The notes beneath the pieces were generated by a model, which was given only the letters and a program-made list of their open reading frames with translations, ran no database searches and was not told the DNA's origin. A program made the translations under genes and the position numbers. DNA of 64,000 bases from Owenia fusiformis (Eukaryota > Annelida > Polychaeta > Sabellida > Oweniidae): positions 16,683,375 to 16,747,374 of the forward strand of contig CAIIXF020000005.1 in the NCBI GenBank assembly GCA_903813345.2, written 5' to 3'. This document shows, in pieces, positions 1 through 11,100 of this stretch; the first letter of the stretch is position 1; each line of letters starts with the position of its first letter.

Positions 1-58
1 ACAGCAGACTTTCAGAGCAAGTCTAAGTGATATAACTGCCAATATTAAACATATAACC

Positions 59-288
59 TTTAGCTTTACAAGACACGGGGAGTAAGTCAACCCTCCACTT
101 TAGCTTTACAAGACACGGGGAGTAAGTCAACCCTCCACTTTAGCTTTACAAGACACGGGGAGTAAGTCAACCCTCCAATTTAGCTTTACAAGACACTGGG
201 AGTAAGTCACCCCCTCTATGATACTCTATATAACATAAGCTACAGAATATAAGAGGGAGGGGTGACTTACTCCCCATGTTGCAAGAGT
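59..288. repeat. 40-bp tandem repeat followed by an inverted fragment
   Basis: Four units of about 40 bp begin near 59, 99, 139 and 179. Each contains CTTTACAAGACACGGGGAG and then GTAAGTCAACCCTCC; the fourth has diverged. At about 249-288 part of the unit returns inverted (GGGGTGACTTACTCCCCATG), so the array could fold back on itself. It may be the core of a foldback element or a decayed satellite. No protein is implied. Confidence 0.8.
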
Positions 289-3200
289 AGTGATTTTGTC
301 TAAAATTATGCATTCATGAAAAGGTATACCCCAAAAAAGTGGCACTAATGAATTTAATCATGATGATTGTTGACTGAGGCAGTAATTGCCATCTTGTATG
401 ACAGTGTCAAATAATGGTTGAATTCTGTACATAAATAAATAATGTTTAACACTATTTGGCAATTTTTTCAAGCATTCACATATAATGCAGTTTCATCAAT
501 ACTTTGAGAGAAACCTTGTAAAATGATTCATTTTGATTACAGTGAATATTTGAACGTTCCCCCAGTCCCAGCAGCCTCTTTAGCCCTGTGGGTGAATGAC
601 TGAGGCATGGGTCACATTGAAGATAATTAAAAGATATTAATAGCAAGTAGGAAATTGTTTTAGATTACATAAAATGTCACTTTAAAGAATGACATCCCTC
701 ATTAACCTGTCAAGACTCATGAAAAATATGTTAATCAAATGACATGCCATTTTTCTACAGTCATCAAAATAGTAACACAGGCTAAATGCAGTCCTTAGTG
801 TCTTAGTGAATAGAACATGCATATGCCATTTAATTTAATACAATTTATAATCTCCTGGTTGTCAGAATTTAAATTGAATATCATATGATGATTTGATATT
901 CTAGCAAAAATGCGATATTCACTTTTTTATTTTATTGTTTTGTTGAAATTGTTTTTGGCAAAATACAAGAGAGTACAAAGGTAATTTGAAATCTCACATA
1001 TTTTTGTTTAAAATATCATTTTTCCAAATTTTCATGTTTTCATCAATGCTCATTCATCAATGCTTCAAAATTCCAGGGGTTTCAGATTTGACAATTTAGC
1101 CCAGGGGGAGGGGGTTTGCTCATACAGGGTTTGGGGCTGCCCTCTATCTTTGATTTCCAATTTCAGGTTTCTTTCTTTTAATTGTTATTTTTTGAGTATG
1201 AAAGCCTTGAAAATGTTCAGCACAGAGGATAGAGAGAGAATAAGAAAAGAAACATGCAGTTCCATCTATATTCAAATTTGAAACTGCTCCATCAAAAGCA
1301 TTAAGCATCTAGCAGAAATTGTCTGATCAATTTCAATAAAAACATAATTTTTTACAATTGCAAAAATAATATACACTGACTATTATTATGACTTCATTTC
1401 AAAGACTATTGTGATGATTTCAGTTATCATCCACTGGTAAAAATTAAATACAAATTGGACTTCAATTTAGTTATCTGCACATAACTACATAGTAAGGAGG
1501 ATTTGCTCCCAGAGTGCAACATCGATATTTTTGCCAAATGGGCATGTCCTGATTACATAATTCAAATTCAAAAAACTGCCATTTTGTTCACTTCAACATT
1601 TGAATTGTGAATTTTGGTCTGTTTTCCAAGCAAAAATTCCAAAACTCACAAGAAATGATGAAGATATTGGTTAAGATCTTTAGGACTGTTTATTTGAATT
1701 TATGGTTGATATAATTTCAGAAAATATCGACATTTCAACGTTTTCATTGCTGGAAAATATAGAGTTTCGATACTGGGAGCCAATCCTCCTTGTACAATAG
1801 TGACTAATAAATATTCCTTTCCAATATATCCTATTTATAAGCTCCGTTTGGCAACCAAAAAAACTAGGGTAATTATTGGCTATAATTAGAATGCACCTTT
1901 ATTTTTAGGTTTTAAGAATAAAGGCAACTTAATTAATGCTCTTTCTGTCCTTTAACCATAGGATTTGGGCAGATATAAAAAAGATGGCAGCAAGGGTAGA
2001 ATCAGATCGATTGGCCTGCCCTCTTTATTTACATATTATTTCTATCGCCCTTTAGCCAATGCCTTAAACTTAAACTGTAAGTATGGCATCCATAAGTGGC
2101 AGGATTTACAGGATCGGTGTATTGCAGGGCCAAAGAGGAACTCATAAGTTATAACTCAAACTTCTAATCGCACAAAATAATTCTGGCCTCTTCTTCTTTA
2201 ACACTTCAGACACTTTTCACTAATGAAACCATAATTTATCCCCACCCCCTAACGAAACTAACTTTGTTATTCCACTGTTGATAATCGGACAGCATTCATT
2301 ACATATTAAACAATCAATTTTTCTCCATTGATTTACAGGGTTTGCAGCCTAGCATTGTGTGTACATATGTGTGACTCTTGTATTGGAAACAAGAACCTTA
2401 AGTGTGCTAGTATATACCAGTACATGTATATGTATCTTCATTCATGTCTATTTGTAGATACATCAACCAGTACAGTGGTACATAGTGGTAAAACAATTCA
2501 ATGTAAAACAATTCAATGTACTGTATATATATCACAGAGTACAGTAAAACCTGTCTAAATGAACATCTCTTTCTTGCTATATAACCTGTCATTAGCGAAC
2601 ACTACTTCTCAGAACATATTTCATGGTCTTCTGTCAAAGAGATTGCTCTCTCTTGTGAATACCTATTACAACTGTAATAGTATAGATGCCACTTTTCCTT
2701 TTCCAAGCGTTCACTTTACACATGTTTTAATGTACTCTGTCAATTATACATGTTATATGGTGTTCATCTTTAACAACTTAGTATGTAAATACACTATATA
2801 CACAATCTGATGTTTCTGTACAAATATAACATGTAACATGAATGATATAAAACAACTGAAACAATTTCTGGTCATTACACTTGGGTCACGTCAAAAATTA
2901 CTATGGGAGCAGTAAAATGCTTACTTTTGCAGTTTTTTTAATGGTGTAGAGTTTAATTTTTTATTACTTTTGTGGAAAAAACAAGTACATTTTAATCAGC
3001 TCTCTTTACTGCTTATGTACAATTCCAAAATGAGGATCTGGGATCAAAATCTTTTTAATAAGCAACAATTCATGAAATTCCTCAGTCTTAAAATTGCTGT
3101 AGTTGCTTCATTAAAGATGTTAAAGATAAAAGACAATTGAATTTCTGAATTATTGTTTATACATTTTTTCAGAAATGCCCCCTGAAAAAATTCTTTACCG

Positions 3201-3936
3201 ACTAAAAATGCATAAGATAAAAGTAACATTTCAGAAGTTTTTTACGAACAAAAGTAATTCACAATTCTTCTCATAAATTTTTCTCATAAAAGAAAATAAG
3301 GAAAAAGTGAATATATTATTTTTGGAGATGTGGATATCAAATATTCATGATATGTTGGATTTTGACAAACATATCTTCAGAGATCCAGCTTTGCGTTGAA
3401 TCTCAAACATTATAAGAACCTTGACACAAACATGATAAAGCATCAACCCTCAAACATATTAACTTTTACATTAAAATGTTGTTTCTAGAATTCCCTAGTA
3501 TGTAGCCGGTGCCAGCAGAAAATGGGTAGTGGGCAACACGCATATAGTATATCTGCAAAACCTGTTTTAAGCAAGCACTGTATGCACAGGGTGTAATAGT
3601 AAGATTCTACAGCTTAGGGACAAAGTAAATATTTCTATAATGTTTCAAAACTAACTGCATTAAATTTCGGATTAAATTCATTTCCCCTCTTAATGTATCT
3701 GTTTGTTTGTTGGTTTTATTGGTTTTTAACTTGACATCAAGTGATTGCAATTTTCATATGATATTATCCCACTAACAGTTTAAATAGAATGTAACTTAAG
3801 TACCCTTGTATTTGAATAGACCATAACCCTACACACACCGAGTTGTAGAAACTTGATCATTTTTGAATTTTCATATGATGAGTATAATCCTCAAATGGAC
3901 AGAAGCATGAAGGGACTTCATTCCCAATGACCAACA

Positions 3937-4430
3937 ACTATATATGTTGGTCATTATAAATGCTGTGACAGGCAATGATCAATACATATAAATGCTGTGA
4001 CTGCCAATAATTTATGCTGTGACAGGCAGTGATTAATGATCTATACATATAAATGCCTTGACAACCAATGATCTTTACATTTAAATGCTATGACAGCCAA
4101 TGAGCTTTACATATAAATGCTGTGACAGCGATCTTTACATATAAATGCTGTGACAGCCTATGATCATTACATATGAATGCTGTGACAGCCAATTATCTAC
4201 ACATATACATGCTGTGACAGCTTATGATCTTTACATATGAATACTTCGACAACCAATGATTTATACATATTCGTAAATGCCATGACAGCCAAGGATCTCT
4301 CTATATAAATGCTGTGACAGCCAGCTTTACAAATAAATGCTGTCACAGCCAATGATCTATACATATAAATGATGTGACAGCCTATGATCTTTACATATAA
4401 ATTCTGTGAAAGCCAATGATCTATATATAT
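3937..4430. repeat. Degenerate minisatellite, about 32-34 bp period
   Basis: About fourteen imperfect units share ATAAATGCTGTGACAGCCAA followed by TGATCTTTACAT. Unit lengths vary and several units are shortened. A long open frame on the minus strand is produced by the repeat and is not a gene. Confidence 0.85.
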
Positions 4431-5120
4431 CCATCCTCCGATCACAGGGCTTCAAAATCCAGAATATATTCTTTCTTTTTACCCCCTGCGATAAGCAGTT
4501 AGCATTTCCCCGATTGAGAACTCACAATCTGATTGGCTGTCGCAACACTGCGACAGAAATCATGTATAAGTCATTGTGCATAATTAGATCATGTGATTCA
4601 GTTTAATCGGGCGCTTCCAAATTGGTTATAGCAGGGGAAGAAGGATGTACGGATTCTGGATACCTGCTAAGGAGGAAGTACATGTATATATCATCAGTGT
4701 CAACACGTATCTGTCATTTACCATAAAAACATAAAATACTTTTCTTTGACTAATAATACATAAAGCTCCATGAAGTCTCCACACCTACATGTACATATAT
4801 GGCATGTCTCCAATATGAACTAATATGTTCATCCTTGCTAACATTTCAGCAACTATTCATTGGCAACCACCTTGGTAACTGTGGTAACCATCTTGTTCAC
4901 CATGGTAACCATCACTATGGTTACCAGGGTACAGCTTGCTGATTGTCTCCTCTAAGGGAAGTGGGTTATGGGGAAGTTATAGGAAATGGGTCAGCATGTA
5001 AACTTCCCCATAAACTCTCCACAAAGCAAGATTAGCATTTCACACAACTCCATTCTTGGATTCAATACTACTGAATAAGCCTCTGGTGTCTTTTCTTATA
5101 AAACTATCAGCTTTGAGAAA

Positions 5121-8100
5121 TCATAATTTCTTAGCACCTTCAAATGCTTCATGTGTTGTAAATGCTGAAATCAGAGAACATAATAGTGTTACAATCAACA
5201 ATAACACACATGGTGATAAGAGGAATACTTGACTGTATGTGAATTAATGACAACAAAACAACATTGCTGTAGTCATAACAACATCATATACATCAACACT
5301 CACATAATGATGTCAGATCCTGACATTTTCATTTCATTCAAAATTACCCAGGAAATTCAGATATCTGTCATTTCAAATAGCAAGACAGTATCAAGATGTG
5401 AGTGATACTTGGAAACACATGGAAAAGACCACAGATCACAGATTAAAATAGCATGTAAGAACAAGGCATTAACATGCAAAATGTCACCACCTGCCATTTG
5501 TTACAGATACCAACCACTGAATGCCGAATGCCAACCGCTGCCCATCAAATGCTGAACTCAAATGTATTACAGATATACAGTACATTGCCAAGAGATCATC
5601 ATTATTGGGTAATGTTTAGAAAAATTAGTACATTTTTTTGAGAACTTGATGCAGTTTCAGAATAATGAAACAAGGCATTAATAACATGCAAATATTTACA
5701 ACTTGCCATTTGTTACAGATGCTGATCGCCAAAAACCAACCGCTGACACAGTCCAAAAAAGACTATAACAATATGTCGCCACTTCTATTGGTAACATAAC
5801 AAGCTGATTTTAAATAAAAGAGGTTAGATTGTAGGTTTCACTAGAACCCAAGTCAGTTGGGCAATAAGTCAGGCAATTGGGATCTTCATCCCAAGGTGTA
5901 TATATACTAATCATTTATATATGTACTGTTTTTATGTTTTTAATGAATGAGCAATCATTGATCCACCACCACAATTGTTCTTACCTTTATAAAATATAGC
6001 AGAAAATTCAATATTAGGTAATAAGGTTTTGACTTTTTCTACTATTGTGGCTTTTTCAGCTAGGTCAGACCTCTGGTTCCAAATTTGTACAACGTCATCC
6101 CTCTCTCTTATACTGACACTAAGACCTCCTACCTCATCTCCTGGAAAAGGACATCACTTTGATGTAAAATATAGATTGTGTACAATTTTAAATACTGTGT
6201 TCTGATTGGCTGGAATTTGACATATCAAGCCTAGCTATATGTGTGAATAAATATTATTTTAGTTCAATGGAAGTGTAGGTTGGTGAAATTGAAGTCTGAT
6301 ACTTTTTTAACTTACAATCTATGTAAAATATAACATTACATGTATTATTACATATGTAACATGTGGTCTAAGGCTAGAGAACTTACAGTTTTGCACTTTT
6401 TGAAATCTTCAAAAAACATTGTATGGCTGATAATATAATACTGCAATGAAACTACATAATAAGCAAGAATCTCAATCTGAACAAAACTTCCTGCCCCAAT
6501 TTTTGTTCTCACATAGAATATATGTAAAAAGCTGTGTATGTGAACAGATATGGCAGGTTCTAATGTATTCATAGTCTCTAATAAAGTAATAATCAAGTTA
6601 GTTCTTGCCTTCAGCCGTGAAATCAGACAGTTGTTCTCCAATACAAGCAAGGAGGAGTTCCTTCCACACTGTGGACTGAAAACAACAACAATATTTTAAT
6701 AAAACGGCTTGAATATACTATTAAAGGGAGTTGGTCATGCATGATAAGGGAAACAGGATATTTAATAACATGGTTTAAAACTGAAATTGCATGAAAAATA
6801 TGACATTTCAAAAAATTGTATGTATTACAAGTGCAAGGAAGACATGTTATATTATCATTGATTCAACTTTTACTTTAAATTTATAATTCTTTTTATTACT
6901 TTTCATCACATAAAGAAAAACTATTTTTGGTAAAATAGGCTATAAGAACTATTTTTGGTATTTCTCTTCAAGTCACAACAATGTCAGGAATGACAAAAAT
7001 TGGGTTGTGCCAAACGAAACATTGTCTGACATTTCTGAAAAAGAATGTCATGATATTCCAAAGTTATGGAACCTAAGTGTTTATATCAATTTTCTCAAAC
7101 TCTTTCTGCTGTTTCTGTTTAGCGAAGTGCCTGCTTAAAAAAACTTTGTAATTTGCCAATTATAGCTGGCTGAAAAGGGTAATGGTATATTACAGGCATT
7201 TTGTAATATCGCAGATATGAGAGAACTTTTACAAAAACTGATCGATAACCTGCAAATTTAGAATATTTTTAAGCTGTCATTGATTTTAAGATATAACATT
7301 GGATGTTTATGCATTGCAACAGTTTGTTTGGCTTATGGTTTAATATTGTTTGCAATTTTCCAATTATAGAACAGATTATACCTTTTCACTGAAACTTACT
7401 GTATCTTGTTTGTGACATTTTAATCTCCAGTTTCCACCTTTACAGTTTTTCTCATCCTCCCTGAAATAAAACAAGCACACATCTTATTTCCAAATATCAA
7501 GTCAAGATTTCCATCGTGAACAATGTTGATTTTCAAGTCAATGCAAATAGCATTTTAAATTTTTGATAACATAAGGAAAATAACTGTCAACATACGAACA
7601 CCATCCTTAGCCGAGGGTTATCATATAAGCCTGCTTTGAGAAACAATGAGGGACAAAAATTGAGAAGTTCCTACACTATAGTGTGTTTTACTTGTGTCTA
7701 CAGGGTATAACAAGTATACAAGTAACAAGTATACAAGTAACAATATACAACTATTTTACATCATTACCTGTAGCAGGGGGTATATTAGCCACACCACACT
7801 CTGAGTATTACAGATAAATTTACATTTTAATGGAAGATCTCCATGATCTCAAATGTATATTTCCATGGCCTTTTATAAGAGTTTAAATGTCAAATAAATG
7901 TTTACTAAAGATATGCCAAAAATATATTATAATAGATCGCTGGATTGTTTGATATAAACTGATATCAAAAAATTATCTCCAATTTATTAAAGAGTCTTGA
8001 AGAAATTGAGTAGTTTTACATCAGATGACTACATCCTCTCTCCCTGATAACTCCCCCTATGTAGGTATGTAGGACCTGGGGGGACAAGGACTTGAACCAA

Positions 8101-11100
8101 GACTAGGGATTGAGCTCTAGTAAAGGATAAGTGACTACATCCCCTCCCCCTGATAACTTCCCCTCTAGAGGGGAGGTATGTAGGACCTGGGGGGGGGACA
8201 CAAGGACTTGAACCAAGACTAGGGATTGAGCTCTAGTAAAGGATATAATATATAGTTGTCTTGACATACCATACAGGCCTCCTGTGCTCCCGCATTAAGT
8301 GGTAACTATAGCGAGTATTCAGCTCTGCAACATCTGGGATATTGTTGTAAACACGCCAGAATCCCTAAACAAATAAACAAAGTTATGAGTTGCAGCATTA
8401 TTTTCTACTATCAGAGATTGAGGGAATAAGTGGGGAGTACTAGGGGGGAGGGGGTGGGGTTATGAACATGGAGGACTTGTTGGAAAACTTAATTCTGACA
8501 GTTCTAACCGTATGTATTACAGTGTATACCTCTTTGTAGTGAACACATGTGTCGAGTAAATACCCCTTCCCATCACATGAGTTCTGTATAAAATGGTGCC
8601 TCTCTATAGTGTGGCTCAATAGGTGTTCACTGTACCCAGGTTTTACTGTAGTTTCAAAGAAAAGAGAGGGACAAGCTTGAACAGATAGAATACCCTGAGT
8701 GCAGAGTTTAATACTAAACTAACCTTTGAATAGATTTGACAATTTTACAGTTCAAAACCTCACTCTCAGTGGTTGTCTTAGCCCAGGTAAAAATAAATTC
8801 TAACCAGCCATGCTGACAGTATGCAATCCTTACAAGTATTCACATATCAAATATGAACAAAATCGCTCTATTACTTTTTGAGTTTTAATAAAAAATGTAA
8901 AATAACACACATAAAAATGGTGGCCAATTTTTTAAAATGGCCCAAAGATTTATTAGAACATGTGCCATGCTTAAATTATTCACATATCAAATATGAACAA
9001 AATTGCTCCAATACTTTTCGAGTTATAGTAAAAAGTGTAAAAATGACAGCCATTTTGAAAATGGCCACCTACTACGCGAAGTGTCATGAGACAGTGTGGA
9101 AGGCTCATGAGAATTCGCATATCAAATATGAACATAATCGCTCCACTACTTTTCAAGTTATAGTAAAAAACATAAAAATGGTGGCCATTTTCAAAATGGC
9201 CGCCTACTACCCAATAATGTCATTAGACATTGTGCCATGCTTAAAATATTCACATACCAAATATGAACAAAATCGCTCCACTACTTTTCAAGTTACAGCA
9301 AAAATCGTAAAATGACGTGCAAAGGCAGCCATTTTTCAAGATGGCTGCCATGTATTTCTTCTATATTTACATTGAAAGCTTAATCAATGTCATATATAAC
9401 TTTTTTTACATTTAAAACATATTGCTATTACAGTTTTATATGCAGTACCAAAATAACTGTAAAATCTGCACTAAAATGGCCGCCATTTTTTAAAAATAAG
9501 CGGCCATTTTGAAAATCGGTTTTCAAGCAGAACTTCTACCCCCATTGGGTATATGTGTACAAATTATGAATAAAATCAGGCCATCGGTATTTGAGTTATT
9601 GCCCGGATGATGGACGGACGGACGGAGGCGTTCCCTATATCCCTCCGAATTTCGTTCGATGGGATAATTAACTTGCTATATTTTAAGATTATAGCTACTT
9701 AAATGAATGGAAAAAGGCCACGATATTTGAAATCAGGTCCATTTCAGGCCTCAGATAGCCAGCTTTTGCCAAGCGGGTTTCATTTTCAGAAAATTTCAGG
9801 GGGTTTCACATTATGACAACTTTGGCCCAAACTCACTTGAAAAATGCTCAGAAAAACTGCATAGTTTGGAAAGAATTTTAGGCTGTGGGGGGGGGGTCGC
9901 TCAATTTAAACTCCAACAATTTTGATGATGAGCTCTACCAAGCAAAACAATCTGCAGCTACATTTTGTACTTGATTCCAAGTTCAATGAATTGCAACATC
10001 CGAATTGCCTGTACAGTTCTATTTGAATACTAAATCTTGAAATCTTGAGGCAGATTGAAGGAGCCAAGCTTGCTTGTGATATAAAATATACAAGTTATAT
10101 ACAAAAATGTCTTTATCATATCATTAATAATTTTGGTCCATTCTTTTTTTTCACAAAAGTGTGCTGATAATTTGACGCAATAACATGCTTACAGTACTTG
10201 ATAATTTTGCTAAATGTACAGTACATGTACATGACATAAAAAAAATTTTGTCATGACAACTTTTTTTAGATACACATACAATATTCAATTTTTGTGCAAT
10301 ATTAACATAGGTTATCATGTAAAATATTATTTACATAAGAGCATATAGAATTTTATAGATCTTACCTGAACAGTTTTTACAGTGTATATTTTACGTAACA
10401 TAGACTCATACTCTGCAGCTGTTGTTCCTCTCACAGATCTGAAAATATAGCAGAAAAATGAATAATACAATAAAAGAAAGGACAGGGGAACAATATCTTA
10501 TATTATGTTGTTTATGGGTTTGTAGAAAAAACCGGGTACCGGGTAGTAAATCCTCCATGCTGGGTTCAAACTTGGTATCCGGTCGAAAAAACCGGGTACC
10601 CAGAAAAACGAGAAATACGATTATACATAATTAAATCATTAGAAAATGTGTAAGATTTGTTTTGAATTTACAAAAATGTATGTAACTTCCTTCAAATCAT
10701 TCCATCGCAACCCCTCCTGGCTACGCCTATGACATAGTAAGACATAACAATTTACACTTCAGTGGACGTTTCGTCGAAAATTGGGATAACTTAAATTATG
10801 ATTAATAATCAAAATCTTACAAGTTGCATCATGGAAATTAACACACGTCACCTCTAAAGTAACGATAGGGATTTACAGACTTAAATCATAATCAAAACAA
10901 TTCACGTACTAACATATGGACTATTGAAAATAGAGTAAGATTGATTTGTCATGTTTTTCAAATCGTCTTACAATGTCATAGGCGTAGCCAGGAGGGGGTT
11001 AGATGGTGCGATCACACCCCCCCCATAACCAATGAAAATATGACCATGATGATAGAGGAGAGAAGAGCCTTAAAATGCTTTTTATTTGAAGCTTCTAGCT

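Larger units (their letters stand above)
1..5120. other. Repeat-rich 3' flank of eIF4E3, no gene seen
   Basis: No exon with a recognisable product or conserved splice phase was found here on either strand. The visible content is a 40-bp tandem repeat at the left edge, a degenerate minisatellite near 4 kb, a patch rich in TGGTAACCA around 4861-4932, and a single pogo-like terminus reading ACAGTAAAACCTGTC near 2539-2555. The stretch just below 5121 should contain the 3'UTR of the eIF4E3 gene; I saw no clear AATAAA on the minus strand close to its stop. Confidence 0.6.

Noticed and set aside
4197-4445. Open frame on the minus strand across the 4-kb minisatellite
   Set aside because: It exists because the repeat unit happens to lack stops in that frame. 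There are no homologous motifs or splice context.
8878-9315. 145-codon open frame on the plus strand
   Set aside because: It is entirely within the YY1-palindrome repeat; its product is repetitive and similar frames recur in the other copies.
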